Part shown: one piece after another, positions 54,236 to 63,438 of the stretch
Layout: every line of letters starts with the position of its first letter
Numbering within the stretch: the first letter of the stretch is position 1
Assembly: GCF_014174155.1 (NCBI RefSeq)
Contig: NZ_JABEQM010000014.1
Coordinates: 1-64,000 of the forward strand
Source of the DNA: Gluconacetobacter tumulisoli
Lineage (GTDB): Bacteria > Pseudomonadota > Alphaproteobacteria > Acetobacterales > Acetobacteraceae
DNA: 64,000 nt
Reading direction: 5' to 3'
Translations under genes and position numbers: made by a program
The notes under the pieces: model-generated
What the model was told of the DNA's origin: nothing
The model's database searches: none
Seen by the model: only the letters and a program-made list of their open reading frames with translations

Positions 54236-54251
54236 AAATCAGTACTGATTT
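54236..54251. promoter_or_regulatory. Perfect 16-bp palindrome, probable operator of the suf regulator
   Basis: AAATCAGTACTGATTT is a perfect palindrome 41 bp before the sufR start codon, in an A/T-rich patch of a G/C-rich region. Rrf2 regulators bind such dyads, and regulator genes of this kind commonly repress their own operon. A TTGACG on the minus strand at 54286-54281 could be the -35 box, which would put the palindrome at the transcription start. The binding is inferred. Confidence 0.7.
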
Positions 54252-54323
54252 AGCCACCAGATGAGACGATGCGCCGTCATCGTCAAGTGCAATCGGCACA
54301 ATCCTGCCCGCATCGCAACGCGC

Positions 54324-55616
54324 CTAGCCCGCCCCCGACCCGAACGCCAGGCGCAGGACCAGCGACAGGACTGCCCCGGCCAGGAACCCGACCAGCGTGC
54401 CGTTCAGCCGCACGAACTGCAGATCCTTGCCAACCCGCAGTTCCAGCCGCGACGCCAGCATGTCGGCATCCCAGCCCGCGACGACCGAGGCGATGAAGCG
54501 CGACAGCCGGTCGCAGACGAAAGGCAGGCCGCGCAGGATCATGCCGCGGGCGCCCGACGTCACCCGCTGTCGCAGCAGCTGGTCGTCGCGCATCTGCTCG
54601 GCCAGGCGTAGCAGCGCATCGCGCACGATCGACGCCGACCAGCCGTCGGGCTGGGCCATGTCGGCCTCGATCATCCGGCGCATCCGGCGCCAGACATCCC
54701 CGCTCCAGCCCCGGATGCTGTCATGGGCCATCACGCCCATGATCGCGTTCGTGATCTCGCGCCGCCGTTCGGGATCGGTCTCGATCCGGTCGATCTCGGC
54801 CCGGACCCAGGTCGTGAAGCCTTCGCGCAGTTCCGAATTCTGGGGATCGACGCGGTCCAGTTCGTGGTTCACCGAAATCAGGACCTTGGTCGCGATCGAC
54901 CCGCCGATGGCCCAGCCCAGGATCCGGCCGCCCTGTTCGCGCACCCGATCCTCGATGATCGCGCGCAGGGCCGCTTCCTTGGCCTTCAGCCCATCCTTCA
55001 GGCGCGCCAGCAGGAAAGACAGGACCTCCTGGTGGCGATCACCTTCCACCAGGGCGCGCAGGGTGCGCGCGACCACTGGCGCCACGTCCTCGCCCCCCAG
55101 GATCACCGGCAGGATCCGGCCCACGGCCGACCCGGCGCGCCCGTCTTCCAGCCGGTCCATGACCGACGGCGCGGCCCCGGCCAGCGCGCGGCTGACGGTA
55201 TCGGCCGTCGCCGGGTCGGCCAGGACCCCCGCCAGCATGCCGGGCAGGTCGATCCGGTCCAGGGCCGCGTTGACGTCGGCCTCGGTAAAGACGTGAGTCG
55301 CCACGAAGCGGCCCAGGGCCTCGCCCAACCGCGCCTTCTGCGCCGGCAGGATCGCGGTATGGGGAATCGGCAGGCCCATCGGCCGGCGGAACAGGGCCGT
55401 CACCGCGAACCAGTCCGCCAGGCCGCCGACCACCCCGGCCTTGGCGCCCGACCGCAGGATATCCAGCCACGGGCCGTCCGCCACCAGCCCTGCGGCCGGC
55501 GCGCCATAGCCTGCGACCGTCAGGACGCCCATCCCGGCCAGCAGACCCGTCGCCGCGCGGCGATAGCGTCGCAATGCAAGCCACGCGGGCCTGTCCGCTT
55601 CGGGAATCGTATTCAT
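54324..55616 (-). CDS. DUF445 family membrane protein
   Basis: The product of about 430 residues has membrane segments near its N-terminus (LLAGMGVLTVAGYGA) and at its extreme C-terminus (LVGFLAGAVLSLVLRLAFG), with a long helical soluble part between. The motif GGLADWFAVTALFRRPMGLPIPHTAILPAQKARLGE... begins the DUF445/YjiN domain, which has no known biochemical role. The ATG at 55616 gives a plausible N-terminus but sits too close to AAGGGG. In-frame ATGs at 55685 and 55673 are alternatives. It is divergent from ppc. Confidence 0.82.
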   Translation of the reverse strand: MNTIPEADRPAWLALRRYRRAATGLLAGMGVLTVAGYGAPAAGLVADGPWLDILRSGAKAGVVGGLADWFAVTALFRRPMGLPIPHTAILPAQKARLGEALGRFVATHVFTEADVNAALDRIDLPGMLAGVLADPATADTVSRALAGAAPSVMDRLEDGRAGSAVGRILPVILGGEDVAPVVARTLRALVEGDRHQEVLSFLLARLKDGLKAKEAALRAIIEDRVREQGGRILGWAIGGSIATKVLISVNHELDRVDPQNSELREGFTTWVRAEIDRIETDPERRREITNAIMGVMAHDSIRGWSGDVWRRMRRMIEADMAQPDGWSASIVRDALLRLAEQMRDDQLLRQRVTSGARGMILRGLPFVCDRLSRFIASVVAGWDADMLASRLELRVGKDLQFVRLNGTLVGFLAGAVLSLVLRLAFGSGAG

Positions 55617-55799
55617 CCCCTTGTCGATACCACCCCGCGCGCGCGGACCCAAGGGTTCGTACCCCGGCGTCATGTCCCGTGGCATGACCCGCCGAACGGC
55701 CCAAATTCACTGTGATGTCGGGCTGGCAGACATTGCGATGTGAACGCGAACATGGAACCTTGCCGCGCAGGTACGGATTGGACGATTGGGACCCGCGCG

Positions 55800-58607
55800 A
55801 TGACCGAAACAACTTCCCGCGACGCAGCGGAAATGCTGCTCGACCTCGCACGGCAGGCCGCTGCGGATGGGCATGATTCCTCCTCGGGCAACCCGGTCAT
55901 TACGCTGGCCCGCCGGATCGCCCGGCAGATCACGTCGGGCACCCTTTCGATCGAAATCCTGGAAGACGTCGTGCGGTGCCTTCGCGACGATGCGTTTCGC
56001 GAGCGCGCGGCCCGCCTGCATGCCTATGTCGAAGGTACCGACGACACCATCGTGGCGGAACGCATGCGCGCCGTCGCGCGCACCATCGCGGAAGATCCCG
56101 CCTCCGACGGCACGCCCACCGGTTTCGGCCATTTCCGCACGACGGTGGAACGCAGCCGCTTCGCCGCCGTCTTTACCGCGCATCCGACCTTCGCGCTCGC
56201 CAACCCGGTCTACGAACGGCTGGCCGCCATGGCCTCGGCCGAAGCGGGCCAGGATGTCGAACTCCCGGTCCTGGCGACGCATCGCCGCGCCGCGCCGCCG
56301 ACCCTGGACGAGGAATTCGCCCTGGCCACGGCGGCGATCCTGCGGGGACGCAACGCGCTGGACCAACTGGCCCGCACCCTGCTGGACGAGGCCCAGGCCC
56401 GCTGGCCGCGCGAATGGTCCGTGCTCAGCCCCCGTCCGGTGATCCTGACCAGCTGGGTCGGCTACGACACCGACGGGCGCACGGATATCGGCTGGTGGGA
56501 TACGATCCGCCTGCGCCTGCGCATGAAGCACCTGCAGCTGGCGCGGCTGCAGGACCAGGTGGCGCCGCTGCGCCCGGTCGCGGACGGGCTGCATGAACGC
56601 ATCGCCCGCGCGCTGGACGCCGTCGCCGCCCAGATCGATGCCTGTCCGGCCGGACCCGATCCGGAGGAGGTCGCCGCCTTCGCCGCCGTGCTGATCGGCC
56701 GCCGGGACGAAGCGATCGCGCGGGCCAGCGACCTGGCCTCGTCGTTCCAGGAGGCCATCGACACCGCCGCCCCGGAACACCGGATGGCCCTGGCCGTCGC
56801 ACGGGCGGGTTTCATGGCGCACGGCATGGCCGCGGCACATACGCATGTCCGCCTGAATTCGACGCAGATCCACAATGTCGCGCGGCAGCGGCTGGGCATC
56901 GAGGACAGCCCCGAAATACCCTCGCAGCGCCGTGGCCTGCTGACCCGGATCAATGACGCGCTGGACCGGGTCGAACCGGTCGAGGTCGATTTCGGTTCGC
57001 TGCTGGTGGAGCAGGCGACGGCGGCGCGCCTGATGATGACGGTGCGGCAGATCGTCCGGCATATCGACCGCGAAAGCCCCGTCCGTTTCCTGATCGCCGA
57101 GACCGAGAGCGGGTACACCCTGCTGACCGCCCTGTGGCTGGCCCGGACCTTCGGAATCGAGGATCACATCGAGATATCGCCGCTCTTCGAGACGCAGGAA
57201 GCCTTGGAAAACGGCGCGCATATCGTCGAGGAAGCGCTGCATTCCCCCCATTGGCGCGACTATCTGCGCCGGACCGGCAAGCTGAGCCTGCAGTTCGGCT
57301 ACTCCGATTCGGGCCGTTACGTCGGGCAGCTGGCCGCGACCTACCTGATCGAACGGCTGCGGCTGAAGATCTGCGACCTGCTGCGGCGCTGGGACCTGAC
57401 CGATGTCGAGGTCATCCTGTTCGACACCCACGGCGAAAGCATCGGGCGCGGCGCGCATCCCTTCCGCCTCGCCGACCGGTTCGACTACCTGTCGCCCCTG
57501 CATGCGCGCGCGGTGTTCGCCGGCGCGGGCCTGCGGATTCGCGAGGAAACGGCCTTCCAGGGCGGGGACGGCTACGTGCTGTTCGGCACCCAGGCGCTGG
57601 CCGACGCGACCGTCAGCATCATCGCATCGCATATCTTCGCACCGACGCCGCTGGACCTCGACCCGGTCTATGACCAACCGGATTTCTCGGCCGATTTCTT
57701 CTCGACCATCGGTGCCGGCATGGCGGGGCTGGTCGAGGACCCGGGCTATGCCGCCCTGCTGGGCGCCTTCGGTCCGTCGCTGATCGACAAGACCGGATCC
57801 CGCCCCTCGGCCCGCCAGAGCGACGCGGCCGCGGCGACCACGCGGATCAGCCATCCCAGCCAGCTGCGCGCCATTCCCAACAATGCGATCCTGCAGCAGC
57901 TGGGCTGGTGCGCGAACACCATCCAGGGACTGGGCTCGGCCGCGGCGCGCCATCCCGAAACGTTCGAGGAATTCCTGGGCAAGAGCCCGCGCTTCCGCCG
58001 CGCGCTGGATTTCGCGTCCCACGCGCTGGCGCATTCCGACGATACGGTCCTGCGCGCGGTGATCTACATGCTCGACCCCGACATGTGGCTGGGCCGCGCG
58101 ACGGCCGAGACCGACCCGGCACGGCGCGACGCCTTCCTGGCGCTGATGAACGGGCTGGAGCGCCTGAATTTCTGGGCCAGCACCCAGGCGATGTTCCGCC
58201 GCATCCAGTCGGATCACCTGGCGCTGCGCAAGGCATGGCAGCATGCGCCGGGCATGCGGCCCGAGGAAATGCTGCTGCATGCGATCCGGATCGCGACGAT
58301 CGAGCAGATCTGGCTGCTCTCGACCCGCATCCCCTATTTCGCGCCGCGCAACGCCTTTACCCGCGACGTGCTGACGATCCGGGTCCTGTGCCTGGAAATT
58401 CCCGCCGCCCTGCGGGAACTGGAAGACATCTTCCCCTACGCCACTAGCAGCGGGCTGGACCTCGATTTCCACGAGCCCCACGGTCCGCGCAACGATGGCG
58501 CCTATGTGCGCGAACACACCGAAATCTTCGATCCGATGCTGCGGCTGTTCAACCTGGTCCGTGAAACCGGCATGGCGGTGATGCACCATGTCGGGGCGTT
58601 CGGCTGA
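55800..58607 (+). CDS. ppc: Phosphoenolpyruvate carboxylase, divergent type
   Basis: PEPC fixes bicarbonate onto PEP to make oxaloacetate for the TCA cycle. The 935-residue protein keeps H128 in FTAHPTFA, the metal-ligand regions PLFETQEAL (E464) and GYSDSG (D503), R550 in ESIGRG, and GSRP at 666-669. Several signatures differ from classical PEPC: TAHPTEA reads TAHPTFA, GYSDSGKDAG reads GYSDSGRYVG, the FHGRGGSIGRGG loop reads FDTHGESIGRGA, and GSRPAKR reads GSRPSAR. It is PEPC by fold and length, but activity should not be assumed. The ATG at 55800 has GGGA upstream; a GTG at 55740 and an ATG at 55752 are in frame without a site. Confidence 0.82.
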   Translation: MTETTSRDAAEMLLDLARQAAADGHDSSSGNPVITLARRIARQITSGTLSIEILEDVVRCLRDDAFRERAARLHAYVEGTDDTIVAERMRAVARTIAEDPASDGTPTGFGHFRTTVERSRFAAVFTAHPTFALANPVYERLAAMASAEAGQDVELPVLATHRRAAPPTLDEEFALATAAILRGRNALDQLARTLLDEAQARWPREWSVLSPRPVILTSWVGYDTDGRTDIGWWDTIRLRLRMKHLQLARLQDQVAPLRPVADGLHERIARALDAVAAQIDACPAGPDPEEVAAFAAVLIGRRDEAIARASDLASSFQEAIDTAAPEHRMALAVARAGFMAHGMAAAHTHVRLNSTQIHNVARQRLGIEDSPEIPSQRRGLLTRINDALDRVEPVEVDFGSLLVEQATAARLMMTVRQIVRHIDRESPVRFLIAETESGYTLLTALWLARTFGIEDHIEISPLFETQEALENGAHIVEEALHSPHWRDYLRRTGKLSLQFGYSDSGRYVGQLAATYLIERLRLKICDLLRRWDLTDVEVILFDTHGESIGRGAHPFRLADRFDYLSPLHARAVFAGAGLRIREETAFQGGDGYVLFGTQALADATVSIIASHIFAPTPLDLDPVYDQPDFSADFFSTIGAGMAGLVEDPGYAALLGAFGPSLIDKTGSRPSARQSDAAAATTRISHPSQLRAIPNNAILQQLGWCANTIQGLGSAAARHPETFEEFLGKSPRFRRALDFASHALAHSDDTVLRAVIYMLDPDMWLGRATAETDPARRDAFLALMNGLERLNFWASTQAMFRRIQSDHLALRKAWQHAPGMRPEEMLLHAIRIATIEQIWLLSTRIPYFAPRNAFTRDVLTIRVLCLEIPAALRELEDIFPYATSSGLDLDFHEPHGPRNDGAYVREHTEIFDPMLRLFNLVRETGMAVMHHVGAFG

Positions 58608-58652
58608 CGGGCGGGTGGGCAGGCGGCGAACGGCCCGGTCCGGCCGGGCCTG

Positions 58653-59525
58653 ATGGCGCACCCGGTCACCCACCGGTCTCGGCACGACTGGCGGGTCAAC
58701 GAACCGCCGCCGCCGGTCGGCGTGCCGCTGGACGCGGCGCCGGGTATCCGTCGAATCGTGGCCCCCAATCCCGGCCCGATGACCGGCCACGGCACCAACA
58801 GCTGGCTGGTCGCGCATCCGGCCGGCACGGTGGTCATCGATCCCGGGCCGGACGACCCCGCCCATCTGCGGGCGATCGTGGCGGCGGCGCGCGGTCCGGT
58901 CAGCCACATCCTGCTGACCCATACCCACCGCGACCATCTGGAGGGCGCGCGTCCGCTGGCCGGGATGACCGGCGTCCCGGTCTGCGCCTACCGTCACAGC
59001 GCATGCGCGACCTTCAGTCCCGATATCGCCCTGGATGATGGCGCCCGGGTCGCGACCCTGGCCGCGCTGCATACCCCGGGACACGCCAGCGACCACCTAT
59101 GCTTCGCAACCAGGGACGGCATCCTGTTTACGGGCGACCACATCATGGGCTGGTCGACGACGATGGTCCCGCCGGCCCCGCACGGGTCGGTCCGTTTGTT
59201 CCTGCACAGCCTGGACAAGGTGCTGGACCACGACGCGCGCCTGCTGCTGCCCGCCCACGGCCCGCCGATTACCCGGACGGTCCCGTGTGTCCAGGGACTG
59301 ATCGCCCATCGTCTGGCGCGCGAGGCCAGCATTCTGGCGGCCCTGCCGGACGAACCGGCCACGCTGGAGGTCATCCTGCGCCGTGTCTATCGCGCGGTCC
59401 GTCCGGCCCTGCGCCGGGCGGCGGAACTGAATCTGCTGGCCCATCTGGAAAAATTGCGGGACGACGGCCTCGTCGTTCACGATCATGATACCTGGCGCGC
59501 CGTTCGTGACGGGACGGCCGACTGA
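58653..59525 (+). CDS. MBL-fold metallo-hydrolase (LACTB2-like)
   Basis: The 290-residue protein has the zinc motif HTHRDH at 90-95, then HTPGHASDHL and FTGDHIMGW, which complete a two-metal site. The C-terminal 60 residues resemble the winged-helix segment of LACTB2-like hydrolases, which are endoribonucleases or thioester hydrolases in known cases. The substrate is unknown. The gene follows ppc by 45 bp on the same strand and may be cotranscribed. The start at 58653 has only a weak ribosome binding site. Confidence 0.82.
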   Translation: MAHPVTHRSRHDWRVNEPPPPVGVPLDAAPGIRRIVAPNPGPMTGHGTNSWLVAHPAGTVVIDPGPDDPAHLRAIVAAARGPVSHILLTHTHRDHLEGARPLAGMTGVPVCAYRHSACATFSPDIALDDGARVATLAALHTPGHASDHLCFATRDGILFTGDHIMGWSTTMVPPAPHGSVRLFLHSLDKVLDHDARLLLPAHGPPITRTVPCVQGLIAHRLAREASILAALPDEPATLEVILRRVYRAVRPALRRAAELNLLAHLEKLRDDGLVVHDHDTWRAVRDGTAD

Positions 59526-59569
59526 CTGCGCCGGCCCGCATCACGCGCCGCCCCCCATCCGGAGAAACC

Positions 59570-61234
59570 ATGTTGAAGAAACGCGTATCGTTGCTGCTGT
59601 CCGCCTCAGTTCTGGCCCTGGGCCTGGGCTGGGGGGCGGAGATCGCCCCGGCCCTGGCCGACGATCCGGCCGATGCCGCCCATGCGGCCCGTTCCACCGC
59701 GCGGCCGGCCCCGCAACCCATCGAGCGGACCAGCAGCGGTACGGTGACCGTCGGCGGAAAGACGATCGCCTATCAGGCCGTCGCCGGGACTCTGCTGGTC
59801 CATCCGCGAAGCTGGGACGATTCGGAAGACACCGTCCATCAGGAAACCCCGGGCAGCGAGACCCACGCCATCGACGGCAATGCCGACGCCACCGCATCGA
59901 TGTTCTATGTGGCCTATTTCCGCAAGGACGCCCGGCCCGAGACCAGGCCGATCACCTTCGTCTACAACGGCGGTCCCGGATCCTCGAGCGTCTGGCTGCA
60001 TATGGGCGCCTTCGGCCCCCGCCGGGTGATGACGAACGATGACACCCACACCCCCGCCAGCCCATATCGCCTGATCGACAACCCCCAGAGCCTGCTGGAC
60101 GTCACCGACCTGGTGTTCATCGATGCGCCGGGAACCGGATTCGGCCGGATCAACGGCAAGGACAAGGAAAAGCTGTTCTGGGGCGTCGATGCCGACGGAC
60201 AGGCCTTCACCCGTTTCATCAGCGGCTTCCTGGCGAAATATGGCCGGTACAACTCGCCCAAATATCTGTTCGGCGAAAGCTACGGCACCCTGCGGTCCGC
60301 CGTCGTCGTCAATGACCTGCAAAACCAGGAAAATATCGATTTCAACGGCGTGATCCTGCTGTCGCAGATCCTCAGCTACGACAACAGCGTCGACGAACCC
60401 GCGCTGAACCCGGGCATGGACGAGCCGTTCGTGCTGGCGCTGCCGACCTATGCCGCCACGGCGTGGTACCATCACAAGCTGCCCCAGCAGCCCGCCGAGC
60501 TGAAGCCGTTCCTGGCCGAGGTCGAGCACTTCGCCAGCACCGACTACCTCCTGGCGCTTCAGCAGGGGGCGGCCCTGCCGGCGACGGACCGTGACCGAAT
60601 CGTCGGCCGCCTGCACGATTACACGGGCCTGCCCACCGACTATATCCGCCGGGCCAACCTGCGGATCGATGGCGGTGAGTTCTCGAAGACGTTGCAGGCG
60701 GACAGCGACATCACCACCGGGCGCCTGGATACCCGCTTCTCGGGCCCGTCGCTCGACCCGCTGAGCGAAGAGGCCGGATACGATCCGCAATCGACCTCGA
60801 TCAGTTCGGCCTATGTGTCGCTGTTCAACGATTATACGCGCAAGATCCTGGGCTACGGCGACGGGCTGACCTACCGGGCGGAGATCGACATTCCGCACTG
60901 GGATTTCCACCACGCCGCCGACGGACCCGATTCCACCCCGTCCGATGGACCGGCGAACGTCATGCCCGACCTGGCGCAGGCGCTGAAGACCAATCCGACC
61001 CTGAAGATCATGCTGAATGCCGGATATTTCGACCTCGCGACGCCGTACTACGAAGGCATCTACGAAATGCAGCACCTTCCGATTCCTGCGCGCCTGCAAC
61101 GGAATATCGAATTCCAGCAATACCAGTCCGGCCACATGGTCTACGCCAACATCCCGTCCCTGACCCGGTTGCATGACAACATCGCGGACTTCATCCGCCG
61201 TACCGACAACCATGCCGAGCCGACCACGCCGTAG
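59570..61234 (+). CDS. Secreted serine carboxypeptidase, peptidase family S10
   Basis: The 554-residue protein starts with a signal peptide (basic MLKKR, then a hydrophobic core, likely cut after ALA at about residue 30), so it should act in the periplasm or outside. S10 features are NGGPGSSSVW (133-142, oxyanion region), S237 in FGESYGTLR, D488 in NAGYFDLATP and H522 in YQSGHMVY. S10 enzymes work best at acid pH, which would suit an acid-producing host. Specificity is unknown. It is convergent with the EamA gene, with a two-hairpin repeat between the stops. Confidence 0.9.
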   Translation: MLKKRVSLLLSASVLALGLGWGAEIAPALADDPADAAHAARSTARPAPQPIERTSSGTVTVGGKTIAYQAVAGTLLVHPRSWDDSEDTVHQETPGSETHAIDGNADATASMFYVAYFRKDARPETRPITFVYNGGPGSSSVWLHMGAFGPRRVMTNDDTHTPASPYRLIDNPQSLLDVTDLVFIDAPGTGFGRINGKDKEKLFWGVDADGQAFTRFISGFLAKYGRYNSPKYLFGESYGTLRSAVVVNDLQNQENIDFNGVILLSQILSYDNSVDEPALNPGMDEPFVLALPTYAATAWYHHKLPQQPAELKPFLAEVEHFASTDYLLALQQGAALPATDRDRIVGRLHDYTGLPTDYIRRANLRIDGGEFSKTLQADSDITTGRLDTRFSGPSLDPLSEEAGYDPQSTSISSAYVSLFNDYTRKILGYGDGLTYRAEIDIPHWDFHHAADGPDSTPSDGPANVMPDLAQALKTNPTLKIMLNAGYFDLATPYYEGIYEMQHLPIPARLQRNIEFQQYQSGHMVYANIPSLTRLHDNIADFIRRTDNHAEPTTP

Positions 61235-61250
61235 GCCTCAAAGGGCACGC

Positions 61251-61299
61251 CAGGTCGGGCTTTGCCCGAATCCACCAGGGCCTGAGGCCCTGGACCCCG
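61251..61299. repeat. Two-hairpin intergenic repeat, copy B
   Basis: This 49-bp copy matches 12454-12503 with one substitution and one missing base. Hairpins TCGGGC-TTT-GCCCGA and CCAGGGCC-TGA-GGCCCTGG are both kept; the missing base falls in the loop, so the stem is intact. It lies between the convergent S10 and EamA genes and could end transcription from both sides. Confidence 0.72.
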
Positions 61300-61300
61300 G

Positions 61301-62278
61301 TCATCGATCCCGATCAGGCCCCATCGCAAAGACCCGTAGAGCCATCGCAACGCCGGCAACCAGCATCAGGGCGCCGGCCAGTTCCGGCCAGGATGGAATC
61401 TGCCGTGCATATATCGCGCTGTAGACCAGTGCGAAGAGTGTTTCGAAGACGATAAGTTGCCCGGCCACGGAAACCGGCAATGCGCGGGCCGCGATGGACC
61501 ATGTCCAGGTCGCCCCCCAGGACGACAGCAGCCCGAGCACCAGCCCGGCGGCCACCGGGCGCAGCCACGCCCCATGGGCCAATCCGATCGCGGGAATGGC
61601 CGACCAGTGCGCCAACCAGCCGACCACAAGCAACGGAAGCAGCGCGATCATCGTGCCGATCCCCGTCAGCGCCGTCCATGTGGTCGGGGATACGCCGGGG
61701 CGCGCCGCCAGTTCGGCCGCATTGCGCATGCCGTACCACGACCACAGCACCATCGCCCCCACAGCCAGCAGCAAACCCCAGAGCGGCCCGCGAACCACGC
61801 CGCCCGCCCGCGCCTGCAGCAGGGCGACGCCGTTCACCAATGCCAGGCCAAGCAGAATGCACAGCAGCGACGGCATCAGCCGCCTGAAAGGAAGGCCACT
61901 CGTCCGACGGCCCAGCACGCACATCAGGACCGGCAGGCACCCGATCACCAAGGCGACCGCCGGAGGGCCCGCGAGTGGAATGGCAAGCGAAAGCGCCAGA
62001 TAATATCCGACATTGCCCGTAAAACCGAGCAGGACCAGAACCTGGCAGTCCGCCCGCGTCAGGCGCCGCAGGGCCGCAAAGCCGTCCGGCGCAAGCAGCA
62101 TGAGCGACACGACGCCGAAGGCGACGTATCGACACGCCGTCAGGTCGAAGGCCGAATACGGGCTACTGACCAGCGGCGCGATGAACGTCAATGCCCACAA
62201 TGCCCCGGTCGCCAGGCCGGCCAGAATCCCTACGGCCACCGCCTGCGTGCCCATGCCCGCGGTGAAATACGCTTTCAT
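61301..62278 (-). CDS. EamA/DMT-family transporter
   Basis: The 325-residue protein has ten predicted membrane helices in two EamA repeats, the drug/metabolite exporter layout. Examples are AVGILAGLATGALWALTFIA in the first repeat and VAGQLIVFETLFALVYSAIY near the end. Substrates in this family range from amino acids to nucleotides and cannot be told here. The ATG at 62278 is taken from the usual family N-terminus. ATGs at 62254 and 62332 are also in frame, and none has a good ribosome binding site. Confidence 0.82.
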   Translation of the reverse strand: MKAYFTAGMGTQAVAVGILAGLATGALWALTFIAPLVSSPYSAFDLTACRYVAFGVVSLMLLAPDGFAALRRLTRADCQVLVLLGFTGNVGYYLALSLAIPLAGPPAVALVIGCLPVLMCVLGRRTSGLPFRRLMPSLLCILLGLALVNGVALLQARAGGVVRGPLWGLLLAVGAMVLWSWYGMRNAAELAARPGVSPTTWTALTGIGTMIALLPLLVVGWLAHWSAIPAIGLAHGAWLRPVAAGLVLGLLSSWGATWTWSIAARALPVSVAGQLIVFETLFALVYSAIYARQIPSWPELAGALMLVAGVAMALRVFAMGPDRDR

Positions 62279-62358
62279 GCTCAGGATCGATCTCGTCAAA
62301 GGCGCTCGATAAGCAGACGATGATTCGATCATTATCAGGATATGTCCAAGTATAGAGC

Positions 62359-63138
62359 TTAACGATACACCATGCCCCCATCGATCAGGATCGATTGCCC
62401 GGTCATGTAATCGGAATCCGGGCCGGCCAGATAGGCCACCAGTCCCGCGACGTCCTCGGCCGTTTCCGCACGCCCCAGCGCGATTCCGTCGACATATTTC
62501 CGGTAGGTCTCGCCCACCTGCGCGCCCGTGATGTCCGAAAACCGCCGGTCGATCTCGACCCACATGTCGGTGCCCACCACGCCGGGGCAATAGGCGTTCA
62601 CGGTGATCTTCCGGCTGGCATATTCCTTTGCCGCCGCCTGGGTCAGCGCCCGCACGGCGAATTTCGTGGCGGAATACACGCCCAGCAGCGCAAATCCCTC
62701 ATGCCCGGCGATCGAGCAGGCGTTGATGATCTTGCCGACCTGTCCACGTGCGATGAATTTGGCCGCCGCGACCTGGATCCCCCACAGGGTGCCCTGGACA
62801 TTGATCCGGAAGATGCGCTCGACCTCTTCGGGCGTCACCGCCGCGATCGCCTGCACCTGCGCGATCCCGGCATTGTTGACGATGACGTCGAAGCCACCCA
62901 GTTCCTGTTCCGCGTGATCGACCGCTGCCTGGACCTGCGCCCGGTCGCCCACATCCGCAACACAGGTCGTGACCCGGGCACCCAGCGCCTCGATTTCATG
63001 CGCCACGGCACTCAGCGCATCGTTCCTGATGTCGACCAGCGCGATGTGCGCGCCTTCCTTTGCCAGCCGCAGGGCGATGCCCCGGCCAATTCCCTGGCCC
63101 GCGCCGGTAATGAGTGCCACTTTCCCGTCGATAGACAT
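62359..63138 (-). CDS. budC: Acetoin/diacetyl reductase (2,3-butanediol dehydrogenase), SDR family
   Basis: This NAD(H)-dependent short-chain dehydrogenase is expected to interconvert diacetyl, acetoin and 2,3-butanediol. The 259-residue protein has TGAGQGIG at 11-18, NNAG at 88-91 and the catalytic set S142, Y155, K159. The stretches GKIINACSIAGHEG and SDYMTGQSILIDGGMVY closely resemble Klebsiella BudC. The start at 63138 sits right behind AAGGG. Two inverted repeats lie upstream. Another SDR specificity is possible, but this match is good. Confidence 0.85.
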   Translation of the reverse strand: MSIDGKVALITGAGQGIGRGIALRLAKEGAHIALVDIRNDALSAVAHEIEALGARVTTCVADVGDRAQVQAAVDHAEQELGGFDVIVNNAGIAQVQAIAAVTPEEVERIFRINVQGTLWGIQVAAAKFIARGQVGKIINACSIAGHEGFALLGVYSATKFAVRALTQAAAKEYASRKITVNAYCPGVVGTDMWVEIDRRFSDITGAQVGETYRKYVDGIALGRAETAEDVAGLVAYLAGPDSDYMTGQSILIDGGMVYR

Positions 63139-63220
63139 CCCTTAGGTTCCCCGCGCCGATATCCGCACCGGCCGCTTTTCCGGCCGGGGGTACTCGGCTG
63201 TTCTTATGGTGTTTTGCTCT

Positions 63221-63241
63221 CCGTGGCCGGTCCGGCCACGG
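63221..63241. promoter_or_regulatory. Perfect inverted repeat upstream of budC
   Basis: CCGTGGCCGG-T-CCGGCCACGG is a perfect 21-bp inverted repeat 83 bp before the budC start. It could be an operator for a regulator encoded elsewhere or an RNA hairpin. A smaller inverted repeat (CCGGCCG-cttttc-CGGCCGG) lies closer to the gene at 63168-63187. Confidence 0.45.
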
Positions 63242-63411
63242 TGACGCAGTTCAGGCATGGCGGGCGCAAGGGGTTCAACAGGTCGGCGCGCCGCCTCACC
63301 GCGGCGTGACGCACGCCGTCGGAACTGTCGCAATTTCGCGCCACCACATGACCGGGGACCTGGCCGCGCGAGGATGCCGGCCATGGGGCGCGGTCCGCGC
63401 CATTGAAAAAA

Positions 63412-63438
63412 AAAACCGGCCCACATGGGGCCGGTTTT
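63412..63438 (-). terminator. Rho-independent terminator of fusA
   Basis: Perfect 11-bp arms (63412-63422 and 63428-63438) enclose a 5-base loop, 22 bp after the fusA stop. On the minus strand the stem runs straight into a stretch of about ten T. This is the clearest intrinsic terminator in the window. Confidence 0.93.

Noticed and set aside
55707-59096. An 1129-codon open frame on the minus strand opposite ppc and the MBL gene
   Set aside because: It mirrors two well-supported genes and has the Asp/Gln/Arg/His-rich composition that G/C-rich antisense frames show. No family motif or ribosome binding site was seen.
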